Made by a program: the position numbers and the translations under genes. Under the pieces are notes generated by a model, which worked only from the letters and a program-made list of their open reading frames with translations, had not been told where the DNA came from and made no database searches. A DNA stretch of 45,235 bases from assembly GCA_026196495.1 (NCBI GenBank), contig JAPHSY010000054.1, forward strand, positions 1-45,235, given 5' to 3'. Each line of letters opens with the position of its first letter. Position 1 is the first letter of the stretch. This DNA is from Magnetovibrio sp. GTDB lineage: Bacteria; Pseudomonadota; Alphaproteobacteria; Rhodospirillales; Magnetovibrionaceae. Below are positions 36,344-45,235 of the stretch, one piece after another.

Positions 36344-37990
36344 ATGAGCACGCCTTCCAAAAATGAATTGTTTGATTTCGGTGAAGACAAAACCGAATAC
36401 CGTAAACTCACCAGCGATTTTGTAAAAACCCACGATGTGGCCGGACGCAAAATCCTGGAGATCGAGGCCGAGGGGCTGGAGCTGTTGGCATCCACTGCCT
36501 TGCGCGATACCTCGCACCTACTGCGCCCCGATCACCTCAAACAACTCTCATCCATCTTGGATGACGATGAGGCCTCAGATAACGACCGCTTCGTGGCGAT
36601 GGAATTGCTGAAGAACGCCAACATTGCCGCGGGTGGTGTTCTGCCCATGTGCCAAGACACCGGCACCGCCATCATTATGGGCAAAAAAGGCGAAAACGTT
36701 TGGACCAATGGCGTGGACGTCGACGCCCTGTCCACTGGTGTGCAAAAGGCTTACGACGAAAACAACCTGCGCTACAGCCAAATGGCACCGCTGTCCATGT
36801 TCGAAGAAAAAGGCACCGGCACCAACCTGCCCGCGCAAATCGATATCGGCGCGGTGGACGGCGACAGCTATAAGTTCTTGTTCATGGCCAAAGGCGGCGG
36901 GTCGGCCAACAAGACCTTTTTGCACCAACAAACGGCGGCGTTGTTGAACCCGGAAAGCCTGAAGGAATTCTTGCGTGTGGAAATTGCCAAGCTGGGCACC
37001 GCCGCGTGCCCGCCTTATCACCTCGCTGTGGTCATCGGTGGTTTGTCGGCAGAGCTGAACTTGAAAACCGTGAAGCTCGCGTCCACCAAGTATCTCGACG
37101 GCCTGCCGACTGAGGGCAACGAATACGGTCAAGCCTACCGCGATCTGGAGTGGGAAGAAAAAATCCTGAAGATGACCCAGAACTTGGGCATCGGTGCACA
37201 ATTCGGCGGCAAATACTTCTGTCATGATGTGCGTGTGATCCGCTTGCCGCGCCACGGTGCTTCGGTTCCGGTTGGCATTGGGGTTTCATGTTCTGCCGAT
37301 CGCCAAATCAAAGGCAAGATTACAGCCGATGGCATTTTCTTGGAAAAACTGGAAACCGATCCTGCCAAGTATTTGCCCGACCTGACGGCGGCCTTGTCAG
37401 ATACGGTGGTCAGCATTGACCTGAACCAGCCCATGGATGCCATCCGTGCGGAGCTGACCAAGCACCCCATCAAAACCCGCATCAACCTGACGGGCACCTT
37501 GATCGTTGGGCGCGACTTGGCCCACGCCAAGTTAAAAGAACGCCTGGACGCGGGTGAGCCCCTGCCCGATTACATCAAGAACCACCCGGTTTATTACGCG
37601 GGTCCGGCCAAAACACCAGAAGGCTATGCCTCCGGTTCGTTTGGTCCGACCACGGCGGGACGCATGGACAGTTATGTCGATCTATTCCAGGAGAACGGTG
37701 GTTCCATGGTGATGCTGGCCAAAGGCAACCGCAGCCAAGCCGTCACCGATGCCTGCAAAAAACACGGTGGTTTTTATCTCGGCTCCATTGGCGGTGCAGC
37801 AGCGAACTTAGCTGAACACTCCATCAAGAAAGTCGAATGTATCGAGTACCCGGAACTGGGTATGGAAGCCATTTGGAAAATCGAAGTCGAAAACTTCCCG
37901 GCCTTCATCATTGTTGATGACAAAGGCAATGATTTCTTCGAAGAAATCAAAAAGAACGGCAACGACATCAACGGTCAAGATTCAGGCTGA
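36344..37990 (+). CDS. Class I fumarate hydratase (Fe-S)
   Basis: A 548-residue iron-sulfur fumarase that interconverts fumarate and malate in the TCA cycle. Three cysteines positioned to hold the [4Fe-4S] cluster are visible: Cys103 (MCQDTGTAI), Cys222 ([10 protein letters not shown]) and Cys316 ([10 protein letters not shown]). The N-terminal alpha domain and the C-terminal beta domain (from about 360, with [36 protein letters not shown] and [16 protein letters not shown]) are fused as in E. coli FumA/FumB. It is followed 3 bases later by a hydrolase gene, so the two are probably co-transcribed. Confidence 0.96.
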   Translation: MSTPSKNELFDFGEDKTEYRKLTSDFVKTHDVAGRKILEIEAEGLELLASTALRDTSHLLRPDHLKQLSSILDDDEASDNDRFVAMELLKNANIAAGGVLPMCQDTGTAIIMGKKGENVWTNGVDVDALSTGVQKAYDENNLRYSQMAPLSMFEEKGTGTNLPAQIDIGAVDGDSYKFLFMAKGGGSANKTFLHQQTAALLNPESLKEFLRVEIAKLGTAACPPYHLAVVIGGLSAELNLKTVKLASTKYLDGLPTEGNEYGQAYRDLEWEEKILKMTQNLGIGAQFGGKYFCHDVRVIRLPRHGASVPVGIGVSCSADRQIKGKITADGIFLEKLETDPAKYLPDLTAALSDTVVSIDLNQPMDAIRAELTKHPIKTRINLTGTLIVGRDLAHAKLKERLDAGEPLPDYIKNHPVYYAGPAKTPEGYASGSFGPTTAGRMDSYVDLFQENGGSMVMLAKGNRSQAVTDACKKHGGFYLGSIGGAAANLAEHSIKKVECIEYPELGMEAIWKIEVENFPAFIIVDDKGNDFFEEIKKNGNDINGQDSG

Positions 37991-37993
37991 TCC

Positions 37994-38650
37994 ATGGCGC
38001 TTCCCGATCTGCTCATCAATGGACCTGAAGATGCCCCCGTCACCATCGCATTAGCGCATGGTGCGGGCGCGCCGATGGACTCTGCCTTTATGGAAGAGTT
38101 CGCCGAGGGTTTGGCAGATCGGGGCCTGCGCTGTGTTCGCTTTGAATTCCCCTACATGCACCAACGCCGCATCGATGGCAAAAAACGCCCGCCCAACCGC
38201 GCGCCAATCCTGTTGGAAACGTGGCGCGCCGTTATTGGTGAGTTGGGCCGTGACAACTTGATCATCGGCGGCAAATCCATGGGGGGGCGCATGGCCTCGA
38301 TGATTGCGGCTGAATTGGAAGCCCCCTCTTCTGAACATGGGGCCGCTCCCGTTAAAGGCTGTATCTGTTTGGGCTATCCATTTCACCCACCCGGAAAACC
38401 GGAAAAAGCAGAGGGGCGCATGGCGCACCTTTTGAACCTGAAGACCCCCACCCTGATTTTGCAGGGCACCCGCGATACATTCGGCACCCAAGAACAGGTG
38501 CCCACATTCCCCTTGTCCCAAGCCATCGAAGTTCAATGGTTGGAAGACGGCGACCACGGCTTTAAGCCACGTGTAAAGTCCGGCCGTACAGAGCGACAGA
38601 ACTGGGGCGAAGCCATGGATTCTATGGACCGCTTCGCCCGGACTGTCTAA
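37994..38650 (+). CDS. Alpha/beta hydrolase, KANL3/Tex30-like
   Basis: A 218-residue alpha/beta-hydrolase-fold protein of the KANL3/Tex30 or dienelactone-hydrolase-like group. It has ALAHGAGAPMDS near the oxyanion hole, the nucleophile elbow GGKSMGGR (Ser in GxSxG), an acid in the LQGTRDTFG region, and a final histidine in LEDGDHGFK. It is cytoplasmic, with no signal peptide. The start lies 3 bases after the fumarase stop, so it is likely in the same operon. The substrate is unknown. Confidence 0.87.
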   Translation: MALPDLLINGPEDAPVTIALAHGAGAPMDSAFMEEFAEGLADRGLRCVRFEFPYMHQRRIDGKKRPPNRAPILLETWRAVIGELGRDNLIIGGKSMGGRMASMIAAELEAPSSEHGAAPVKGCICLGYPFHPPGKPEKAEGRMAHLLNLKTPTLILQGTRDTFGTQEQVPTFPLSQAIEVQWLEDGDHGFKPRVKSGRTERQNWGEAMDSMDRFARTV

Positions 38651-38685
38651 GCTCTTTTCCAACAGACGAGAATAGGAGAACCCTT

Positions 38686-39336
38686 ATGGCGTTCCCCATC
38701 GACTTCCCAATTGACTGGGCCACCTACGGTGCCTTTTTACTGACCGCGTCCGCAATTGTTTTAACACCCGGACCGGATACCCTCATCATCTTGCGCTACT
38801 CTCTCAGCAGTGGGCGCAATGTCGGCCTTGCGACCGTGGCCGGTGTGCAGTTCGGGCTAGTCGGCCACACCTTGCTGGCGATCTTTGGCATTTCCGTAAT
38901 CATTGCCTCCACCCCCATCCTGTTTAAGGGCGTGGCCTTGGCGGGTGCAGCCTACATCGGCTGGATCGGCATCCAAGGTTTTCGCAAGCATGGCCTGCTG
39001 CACGTTGGCGCCCAAGGCAAGCCGCCTGTGTCGGCCAAGAAAGCGCTGATCGATGCAATCTTTTGCAATCTGCTCAATCCCAAAGTGATCTTGTTATTCT
39101 TGGCGTTGTTTCCGAACTTCGTCGACAACACCCGTGACGATGTCACGCTGCAATTGATTGCCCTATCGCTGGGCCTGATCACCATCAACATCATCTGGCA
39201 AGCACCCATGGCCTTTGCCGCCGAAGCGGTACGGCGTTGGCTGAAAAATGAAACCATCTATAAATGGATCACGCACTCCACAGGCGTGCTTATGATCACC
39301 ATCGCCGTGTTGATGGTCTATGAGAACTTGATGTAG
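38686..39336 (+). CDS. LysE-family amino acid/metabolite exporter
   Basis: A 216-residue membrane protein with about six helices. It has the LysE/RhtB family start (ILTPGPDTLIILRYSLSSG here), the NLLNPKVILLFLALFPNFV segment and a terminal hydrophobic helix. Family members export amino acids such as lysine, threonine, homoserine lactone or leucine. AGGAG lies 7 bases or so before the ATG. The substrate cannot be read from sequence. Confidence 0.94.
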   Translation: MAFPIDFPIDWATYGAFLLTASAIVLTPGPDTLIILRYSLSSGRNVGLATVAGVQFGLVGHTLLAIFGISVIIASTPILFKGVALAGAAYIGWIGIQGFRKHGLLHVGAQGKPPVSAKKALIDAIFCNLLNPKVILLFLALFPNFVDNTRDDVTLQLIALSLGLITINIIWQAPMAFAAEAVRRWLKNETIYKWITHSTGVLMITIAVLMVYENLM

Positions 39337-39345
39337 GGTGATGAC

Positions 39346-39585
39346 ATGATTGATGATGATTTTTCAGCACCCGAATTCACCATGCGCAAACACTCCGTAT
39401 TACTCGATGGACACCAGACAAGCGTGTCCATGGAGGATGCGTTCTGGGATCGATTGGTCGAGATCGCCAAACAACGCGGTCAGTCCATCAACACACTTGT
39501 GACGGATATTGACCATGCCCGCACGACAAATTTGTCGAGTGCTATTCGGGTGTTTGTTTTGAAGGCCCAGGAGACGGGCGTATAA
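39346..39585 (+). CDS. Ribbon-helix-helix domain protein (RHH_4 type)
   Basis: A 79-residue protein consisting almost wholly of a ribbon-helix-helix DNA-binding domain: the strand MRKHSVLLDGHQTSVSMED, then helix FWDRLVEIAKQRGQS and helix INTLVTDIDHARTTNLSSAIRVFV. It matches the RHH_4 family common in Alphaproteobacteria. It may be a small repressor; no toxin gene lies beside it, so it is not an evident antitoxin. It begins 9 bases after the LysE stop and is likely co-transcribed. Confidence 0.9.
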   Translation: MIDDDFSAPEFTMRKHSVLLDGHQTSVSMEDAFWDRLVEIAKQRGQSINTLVTDIDHARTTNLSSAIRVFVLKAQETGV

Positions 39586-39710
39586 GTCATTTTAGTGCCA
39601 GCTGAGAATGTGCATTTAGATAAGTGCACTGTATGCGCAGCCCACTCTTTCGCAGATACCATAAATTGCTTATAGTTACTTCATGTCAACCTCTAATGGA
39701 TTTTACTTTT

Positions 39711-40547
39711 ATGAAAAAGCTATTTGTTATTTGCGCATTTTTCTTGCTGCAGGCATGTACCCCGGCACCACCACCGGAAGTTTCAATGGATACACGCATG
39801 GAGCAGTTGCCACAGCATTTCGTAATTAAAAAACCAACATCGGCACCGCCATACAAAACTGTTTTGGTATTTCATGGTGCACGCAAAGGGGATGCGTGGG
39901 ATGCCCGATACAAAGCCGTTACAGATGAAATCGTTAACAATGGGTATGCAGCTATTTTCGTTGATATGTTTAAAAGCCGTGGCCAAACGGGTCATGCCGT
40001 TTTCAAAGGTAAAATCTTACCTAAGGAAACATCCGGCGATGTGATGTTGGCCATTGAATGGGCAAAGACACAAGACTGGATCGATACTAAAAACATCTAT
40101 GCTTGGGGTTATTCCTTTGGCGGAGCAACGCTTATGGATGCTTTGGTCTATTCAAAACCTGGCTTGAAACCCTTGGGTCTTCTTGATCGCCCTACGAAAG
40201 GTGCAGCTGGGTTAAATGCAATCGCATTGATTTCCCCGTGGTGTAAAAAGGACGTTTACGGGTTTAATATCATTGCATCAACACATCAGAACTTTGGCAT
40301 CAAAGTTCCAACCCTCGCGGTCATCCCCTTAAAAGACACAGTCTCAGATCAGAAGCTGTGTCAAACGATCATAGCGCGCAACATCAAAGAAGGCTTCCCG
40401 GCGGAGGTTCTGAAGCTTGATGGAGCTAAGCATCGCTTTATGTTCAAGACGGATGCACAAGGAAGGAGTGAACCTGAATATGATGCAAAGCTCGCTCAGA
40501 AAATGAAAAATAAGATTTTCTCGTTTATGAAAGAAATGCAGAAATAG
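39711..40547 (+). CDS. Dienelactone hydrolase-like lipoprotein
   Basis: A 278-residue exported hydrolase. The N-terminus (MKKLFVICAFFLLQACTP) is a lipoprotein signal with the lipobox LQAC, so the mature protein should be membrane-anchored. The alpha/beta-hydrolase part has LVFHGARKGDAWD, the nucleophile elbow GYSFGGAT, and the final histidine in LDGAKHRF, as in dienelactone hydrolase-like families. I start it at 39711, where the signal begins; the frame is open to 39624. The ribosome binding site is weak. The gene looks A/T-richer than the sequence before it and has its own terminator. The substrate is unknown. Confidence 0.85.
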   Translation: MKKLFVICAFFLLQACTPAPPPEVSMDTRMEQLPQHFVIKKPTSAPPYKTVLVFHGARKGDAWDARYKAVTDEIVNNGYAAIFVDMFKSRGQTGHAVFKGKILPKETSGDVMLAIEWAKTQDWIDTKNIYAWGYSFGGATLMDALVYSKPGLKPLGLLDRPTKGAAGLNAIALISPWCKKDVYGFNIIASTHQNFGIKVPTLAVIPLKDTVSDQKLCQTIIARNIKEGFPAEVLKLDGAKHRFMFKTDAQGRSEPEYDAKLAQKMKNKIFSFMKEMQK

Positions 40548-40572
40548 AATGCTACCGATGTACAACTTTGTG

Positions 40573-40606
40573 ACAAAGTCCCGTTTGCGGGGCTTTGTTC
40601 TTTTTC
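40573..40606 (+). terminator. Rho-independent terminator after the lipoprotein hydrolase
   Basis: An 11-bp stem (40573-40583 with 40588-40598, one G-U pair) has a TTTG loop and is followed by TCTTTTTC. It lies 25 bases after the stop codon. Confidence 0.92.
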
Positions 40607-40667
40607 AAGGTCACGCGCTGTCGACACGCTGACATGGTAGCGCACTACGTCACAGACTCACAAAATA

Positions 40668-43600
40668 TCAAAGCCCCCTCAACAACCCCTTAAGCAAATC
40701 CCGCGCATCCGGCTTGGTGTTGTTATTGGACGGCTGGGACGATCCACTTTGGGGTGGTGGCGGTGCCAGCGTTCCGTCCTGTTGCGATGGGTTGGTGGGG
40801 GTGCTTGGCTGGGTCGATTTCTTGCTTGGCAACTTCACACCCGGCAGGGCTTTTTCAATCAGGCTTTTGAACGGATCGATTTTTTCCACCGGACCGGGTT
40901 TGGTTTGACCGCCACCGGGTAGAACACCCAATTTCACACCGGGATTGTCCAGCGCACCTTTGAGCGAGAACGGCACTTGTTGGCGACCGACCTTGCCCTT
41001 GGACAACAAGGTGGTGAGCAAGTTGGCCTCAACCGTCATATCACCTGCGACATCGATGGCCCAATTGGCGATATCGATTTTGCCCGAACCAGAACCGTTG
41101 CCCATAGATGACGTCAGGGCCATTTTCGTGGCCGTTGCCACGCCATTTTCCAAACCAAAGGCCATGGTCAAATCGGCCAAGCCTTTGCCTTTCTTTTGAT
41201 TGAGCGAAAGCTTGTTCATGGCCGCAACCAAACCAATGATGCCGGACAAGGCTGAGCCTTTGCCGTCTTTCTTCACGTCCAGTGCATTGATGTCGAGGTT
41301 ACCATTGCCCGCTAAGGTGCTGACCAAATCCGCAGGGCTTAAGCCTGAAGCATTGAAGTTCAGGCCTAAGGACAGTGCACCATCGGCCATATCTTTCCCG
41401 GTCACGGCTTTGACCGCCTGACCAATTTTCAGAGCATCCAGTTTGATATCGGTTTCAATGGTCGGGGTACCTTCGGCCCTAACGACGGCTGTACCCGTCA
41501 CCGGGCCACCAAACAACGTGCCTTTGACGCGGTTGGCATTCAACACACCGTTGGAAACCGTGGCGTGGATGTCGGCATTATCGAGCTTATAATCGCCAAA
41601 TTGAATAAAATCGGACTTCAGCGTGACGTCACCATCCAGGGTGTTTAAAACACTCAGATCGAACTTTTCACGCGACCAGCGTTTATCGGCCAAAGCCAAT
41701 TGGTCTTTGCCAAAGGAGGCATAAACAACGTTGTCATTTTTGATGGAGGCCACTTTGCCAAAGCGTGAACCTCTATCGTTATTCAGGGGCTGTACAGCCG
41801 CATTCTTTTGTTCACGCGGCATAAAGCGATCCAGCACCAATCCACCTGTTTGCAAATCTGCCGTAATGCGTGGTTTGACACCTGCTGTGGCGACGGAAAC
41901 ATCACCGTTGATGGCCGTTTTGCCCAAAGTACTTTGCATGGCCGAAATGGTGTGGGTCTTGCCGTCCGATTTGACTTTGGCGGTCAGCTTCAAAGTGCCC
42001 ATGGGGCCCTTGGGGCTGTAGTCTACCGCCAAAGCCTTCAGCACACCTTCTAGATTTTTAAAGCTGGTGTCCAAAGTGCCGTCATAGCCAAAACCGATAG
42101 GCAGCAAGGACAAACGTCCTTTGCTGGCAACCGTCCCACCCAGCACCGTCACTTTGGTATCCAAGCGCGGTTGCAAGACAGAGCCATTGACCACACCGTT
42201 GAGGGCGACCGTTTTCAGCCCCAGGGGAACATCGGCAATACCGAGGTCCGTTGCCAAACGTGCCAAGTTTTTAACGTTGGCATCAAGTTTCACATTGGTC
42301 AGTTCGGGAATGCCGCCAAATCCGCTGAACGCACCAGATACATTTGTGCGCACGCCCATAAAATCACCAACTTTAAGACTGCGCAAATCCAACTTACCCG
42401 CATACAAGGTGCCATCGAACAAGAAGTTTTTGAGCGCTTCGCCTTGATGCACCAGTGATTTGACCCGGAACGTCATATTGGCATCGAAGGTGTTGAGTGC
42501 GGAAAACACCGACAAAGCTTGCCCCAAATCTGTTTGTTTGGCCGTTTGCTTCACAGCCTCCGGCCCCGATTGCGTTTCCATGACGGAGCCATCCACAGGG
42601 GTCACTGCTTCAGAACCTTCTTGTTGTACAGGCGTAACCGGTCGGCCCTTGCCATTGAGATAGGTATCCAGATTGATCCGATCCAAGGTCAGGTCGGCGC
42701 CGAATGACAAACGATCACGCAGTGCCAAGGTCACACCACCGCTGAGCGTCGATTTATCGGCTTTGACCACAAGGTCACTGACCACCACCTGTTTGGGGTC
42801 TGCCGTGATTTTGCTTTCATAGCTCACCCGCTTAACCCGTTCTGCAATTTCCGGGGGTAACTGAACGCCGAGCCAGTTGGTCAGCGTTTGTGGTGAAGAC
42901 GTGGTCATTTCCACATTGCCTTGGAATTGCGGTGCGCCATCCTTGGGCGCGACAAAGCCAAAGACCGCGATGTCAGTGACGCCCGGGGCCATGGCTTGGA
43001 ACTGGCTTAATGTTAATTCTCCATCAGCCAGCTCAGCGGCGACTTGAACATCACTGATCATATCGCCTTTGAACGCAATCGCACCGACACGCAATTGCAC
43101 ACTGCCGCGCACATCCTTGGGGAAGGCAAAATTTTGTTTGGATTGGGTTTGGCTGGCTGAAGCCTTCGGCGGAGTTGGGCTTAAGGTCGGCGATGAGTTG
43201 GCCGCAGCACCTTTTAAATCTGTCCCGCCAGCTTTGGATTGGGTTTGGCTGCTAAATGCATCCAAATCAACAAGTGATGATTTCAGATCCACCTTAAAAT
43301 CGACACCCTGATCCAAGGTGACATTTACGCCACCTGTGATCCGCGATGCCCCCAATTGGATTTCCAGTTCTTTCAAGTCCAGAGCTTTTGCAGAAGCATC
43401 GATTTGAGTTTCGACACCAAACGTCTGTGCCAATTCCTGCGGCGCAGTGCCCGCGCCCAAAACACTGTCCAAAAGCTGCGAAAGGTTCTGCCCCCCGCCC
43501 TTGATGGACCCTTTAAAATGTGGCGTTGCCTCCAAACCGAAGATACCACCAGAAACTTGCAGCTTGGTTCCGGCGGAGGCCTGCACGACGGCATTTACAG

Positions 43601-44294
43601 GCACCGTGCGCTGTTTGATGATTTGGCCCAATGACATTTCAAAAGCCGTGGGGATACCCCGCACACGGGCCTGACCGATGGCTTCAAACGGGCCATTGAG
43701 AGACACGGCACGCAAGGTGGCGTCTATGGCCTCAACTTCCTCATGAGCGCCTGTTTTCATGTCCGTATAAACAACCCGCCCACCAACAATTTCAAAATTG
43801 TCCAAGCGGATGTCTAATTCATTGCCAGATCCGCCGCCGTTCTCCCCCGATGTGGTTGTTTGAGAGGGCGCTGCCGTTTTAGGAACCTCTGAGGGCTGAA
43901 CAGGCTTTTCAAATTCTAAATTGTTGCGGCCATCAGCATAGGTTTCGACGTGGATTTCTGGCGAAACCAGACGAATTTGTTCCACCTTGACTTGACCAGA
44001 TAGCAAAGGCGAAAGCGCCACACGGACTTCCACAGCCTCCAACGCGACCATATGTTGGGCTTTACCACCTTTGGCGTTGGAGAGACGTACATTGTTGGCA
44101 ATCAATGTCGGGGATGGAATAACGCGAATTTCCAAATTGCCATCAATGGTCAGCTCGCGCCCCGTGGCATTTCGGGCCTGTGTCGTAATTTCACGTTTAA
44201 TAGCTTGAGAATCGATAAAGCTGGGCGCAATCACCACCAGACCGACCAAAACCACGATAAAGGCGACAACACCAATGAGAATATTTTTTACCAT
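40668..44294 (-). CDS. Large AsmA-family envelope protein
   Basis: A 1208-residue protein of the AsmA family. An N-terminal membrane anchor (about 5-27) and the conserved AsmA start (ATGRELTIDGNLEIRV, about 44-59) are followed by long beta-rich repeats with patterns such as SGGVTLALRDRLSFGADLTL, and the C-terminal AsmA_2 domain (about 980-1130). Short low-complexity linkers rich in Ser, Gln and Pro interrupt it near 140-155, 355-385 and 1150-1195. Family members (AsmA, TamB, YhdP) bridge the periplasm and probably move phospholipids between membranes. It is a single gene. Confidence 0.92.
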   Translation of the reverse strand: MVKNILIGVVAFIVVLVGLVVIAPSFIDSQAIKREITTQARNATGRELTIDGNLEIRVIPSPTLIANNVRLSNAKGGKAQHMVALEAVEVRVALSPLLSGQVKVEQIRLVSPEIHVETYADGRNNLEFEKPVQPSEVPKTAAPSQTTTSGENGGGSGNELDIRLDNFEIVGGRVVYTDMKTGAHEEVEAIDATLRAVSLNGPFEAIGQARVRGIPTAFEMSLGQIIKQRTVPVNAVVQASAGTKLQVSGGIFGLEATPHFKGSIKGGGQNLSQLLDSVLGAGTAPQELAQTFGVETQIDASAKALDLKELEIQLGASRITGGVNVTLDQGVDFKVDLKSSLVDLDAFSSQTQSKAGGTDLKGAAANSSPTLSPTPPKASASQTQSKQNFAFPKDVRGSVQLRVGAIAFKGDMISDVQVAAELADGELTLSQFQAMAPGVTDIAVFGFVAPKDGAPQFQGNVEMTTSSPQTLTNWLGVQLPPEIAERVKRVSYESKITADPKQVVVSDLVVKADKSTLSGGVTLALRDRLSFGADLTLDRINLDTYLNGKGRPVTPVQQEGSEAVTPVDGSVMETQSGPEAVKQTAKQTDLGQALSVFSALNTFDANMTFRVKSLVHQGEALKNFLFDGTLYAGKLDLRSLKVGDFMGVRTNVSGAFSGFGGIPELTNVKLDANVKNLARLATDLGIADVPLGLKTVALNGVVNGSVLQPRLDTKVTVLGGTVASKGRLSLLPIGFGYDGTLDTSFKNLEGVLKALAVDYSPKGPMGTLKLTAKVKSDGKTHTISAMQSTLGKTAINGDVSVATAGVKPRITADLQTGGLVLDRFMPREQKNAAVQPLNNDRGSRFGKVASIKNDNVVYASFGKDQLALADKRWSREKFDLSVLNTLDGDVTLKSDFIQFGDYKLDNADIHATVSNGVLNANRVKGTLFGGPVTGTAVVRAEGTPTIETDIKLDALKIGQAVKAVTGKDMADGALSLGLNFNASGLSPADLVSTLAGNGNLDINALDVKKDGKGSALSGIIGLVAAMNKLSLNQKKGKGLADLTMAFGLENGVATATKMALTSSMGNGSGSGKIDIANWAIDVAGDMTVEANLLTTLLSKGKVGRQQVPFSLKGALDNPGVKLGVLPGGGQTKPGPVEKIDPFKSLIEKALPGVKLPSKKSTQPSTPTNPSQQDGTLAPPPPQSGSSQPSNNNTKPDARDLLKGLLRGL

Positions 44295-44455
44295 ATGCGG
44301 ATTATCCCATAAACGTGAAGCCCTTCAAAGAGGTCTCCCCAATACACACGCCCCAGACAGGCAGGAGTTTAGCCATCCAACGCATTGAAAGGCCACACAA
44401 ATTATGACAATAACGGAGAATTTTGGCAAAATTGGGAAAGTTTCCCCCATATGGA

Positions 44456-44496
44456 CAAAGAAAAACCGCGCCAATCCAAAGGACGGCGCGGTTTTT
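44456..44496 (-). terminator. Strong terminator after rpmJ
   Basis: A perfect 12-bp stem (AAAAACCGCGCC and its complement, 44485-44496 and 44461-44472) with a 12-base loop is followed by CTTTG on the minus strand after its own T-run. It lies 50 bases after the rpmJ stop; being symmetrical, it could act in both directions. Confidence 0.93.
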
Positions 44497-44546
44497 AGCA
44501 AGCTTCGCCAAGGGGCAGGCTCAAAAGCCGCCGCCTGGTTACAGGA

Positions 44547-44672
44547 TCAACCCTGGCGAGCTTTAAAACGCGGGTTGCGTTTGTTGATCACGTAGACGCG
44601 GCCTTTACGACGCACGACGACACAGTTTTTATCGCGAGATTTCGCGGATTTAAGCGAGTTGCGAACCTTCAT
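44547..44672 (-). CDS. rpmJ: 50S ribosomal protein L36
   Basis: A 41-residue basic ribosomal protein. The sequence from [20 protein letters not shown] to RFKARQG is that of the longer, zinc-ligand-poor (C-minus) form of L36 typical of Alphaproteobacteria, where the usual four-Cys/His zinc site is lost. The start at 44672 has GAGGA about 9 bases upstream. The frame continues open upstream, but that part is non-coding leader. It stands alone with its own promoter and terminator, outside a ribosomal operon. Confidence 0.97.
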   Translation of the reverse strand: MKVRNSLKSAKSRDKNCVVVRRKGRVYVINKRNPRFKARQG

Positions 44673-44685
44673 GGCGTCTATCCTC

Positions 44686-44714
44686 AAAAAACGAGCGGAG
44701 CCGAAATGGCTCCG
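44686..44714 (-). promoter_or_regulatory. Hairpin with U6 run in the rpmJ leader
   Basis: On the minus strand CGGAGCC (44708-44714) pairs with GGCTCCG (44696-44702), and TTTTTT at 44686-44691 follows 4 bases after the stem. The U-run directly abuts the GAGGA ribosome binding site of rpmJ. It could terminate hyuB transcription, but it lies inside the rpmJ leader if the promoter at 44724-44752 is right. Confidence 0.75.
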
Positions 44715-44723
44715 TGGAGGCGG

Positions 44724-44752
44724 AAAATAGGGGCAAGAGGCTGCTCTGTCAA
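44724..44752 (-). promoter_or_regulatory. Candidate rpmJ promoter
   Basis: On the minus strand, a consensus TTGACA (44747-44752) and TATTTT (44724-44729) are separated by exactly 17 bases. Transcription would start near 44717, giving a leader of about 45 bases. Confidence 0.72.
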
Positions 44753-44841
44753 CAGCTTTTGGACAGATGGGCAGGTTTTTTCCCACCACCAGCGCTTTAC
44801 AAAACCATGGGCGAATATCCCACAATTGCCGCCGATACCCC

Positions 44842-45235
44842 CTATGTGTCCTTTTGACCGTAACCGCCACCGCCTGGAGTTTCTATCACAAAGACATCAT
44901 CAGGGCTAAGTTCAACGGCCGCCGTCGCACCAAGGTCCTCTACGGTGCCGTCAGAACGTTCGATGGTATTGCGTCCAACCTGCCCCGGTTCACCACCTTG
45001 CATGCCAAATGGTGCGATACGGCGATGGTTGGAAAGAATCCCCGCACTCATAGCTTCTCGGAAGCGAATACGACGCACAACACCATCCCCACCCCGGTGC
45101 ACCCCATCACCGCCGGAGCCCCGACGGATTGCAAAACTGTCCACCAAAACCGGAAAGCGCCATTCCAACACCTCTGGATCAGTTAAACGTGAATTGGTCA
45201 TATGTGTGTGTACCGCACTTTGTCCGTCGAAACCC
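44842..45235 (-). CDS. Hydantoinase B/5-oxoprolinase C-terminal part (cut by window edge)
   Basis: The frame runs off the window end at 45235, so only the last 130 residues or so are seen. They match the C-terminus of the hydantoinase B/oxoprolinase family: [20 protein letters not shown], then a [13 protein letters not shown] stretch, [11 protein letters not shown] and the final ETPGGGGYG. Family members open hydantoin or 5-oxoproline rings with ATP, often with a HyuA partner. The ATG at 45201 is internal. It cannot be said whether this is a separate HyuB or the end of a fused HyuA-HyuB protein. Confidence 0.92.
   Translation of the reverse strand, partial: GFDGQSAVHTHMTNSRLTDPEVLEWRFPVLVDSFAIRRGSGGDGVHRGGDGVVRRIRFREAMSAGILSNHRRIAPFGMQGGEPGQVGRNTIERSDGTVEDLGATAAVELSPDDVFVIETPGGGGYGQKDT

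Overview
This window comes from an alphaproteobacterium, most likely a free-living, possibly marine member of the Rhodospirillales, with roughly 50% G+C by eye. The strongest evidence is a circularly permuted two-piece tmRNA gene at about 34932-35227. Its degradation tag reads ANDNEAFAVAA, with a Caulobacter-like AVAA ending, and an alpha-type SspB adaptor gene follows it. The split MreB/MreCD-PBP2-RodA cluster, the alpha-type CheZ and the AcuR/AcuI pair agree with this. I cannot name the genus. Almost all of the window is ordinary, densely packed chromosomal core; I see no prophage, insertion sequence or CRISPR array.

Layout. 1-1542: a membrane histidine kinase and tRNA-Lys(CTT). 1571-7681 (minus): the rod-shape cluster mreB, an unrecognised membrane protein, then mreC, mreD, mrdA (PBP2) and rodA. 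7821-14647 (minus): branched-chain amino acid synthesis, with leuA behind a leucine-rich leader peptide, a response regulator fused to a metallo-beta-lactamase fold, and ilvC, ilvH and ilvB. 14817-18333: miaA and serB, divergent with overlapping start codons, then the acuR-acuI pair with a palindromic operator. 18440-22992: an unrecognised acidic protein, a collapsed cyclase remnant, a TrpB2-type tryptophan synthase and a PAS-GGDEF diguanylate cyclase. 23064-28339: membrane protein quality control (HtrA-type protease, DUF2065 protein, HflC, HflK) and the Fe-S carrier ATPase Mrp. 28698-33869: an OmpA-like porin, a hybrid histidine kinase, CheZ and a double-domain ThyX-like protein. 34027-36217: a TPR protein, tmRNA, a large multi-hairpin repeat and sspB. 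36344-40547: class I fumarase, two hydrolases, a LysE exporter and a ribbon-helix-helix protein. 40668-45235: a giant AsmA-family protein, rpmJ with a structured leader, and the end of a hydantoinase B gene cut by the window edge.

How the parts work together. The mre/mrd genes encode the elongasome. leuA and ilvBHC supply leucine, isoleucine and valine, and the leader before leuA suggests control by leucyl-tRNA supply. tmRNA and SspB form a functional pair: tmRNA adds the tag to stalled proteins and SspB delivers tagged proteins to ClpXP. HflK and HflC regulate FtsH and sit beside an HtrA-type periplasmic protease.

The most interesting signals are: (1) a nested multi-arm inverted repeat of about 276 bp directly after tmRNA (35234-35509), with a third copy of its end sequence at 35534-35554; (2) the leuA leader peptide and its RNA pairings; (3) an rpmJ 5' leader made almost entirely of a hairpin plus a U6 run; (4) a tandem ThyX-like protein with its signature motif split between two domains; (5) a CheZ whose C-terminus copies the FliM CheY-binding peptide; (6) the miaA/serB overlapping divergent starts. 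No single locus can be called a new biological system from sequence alone.
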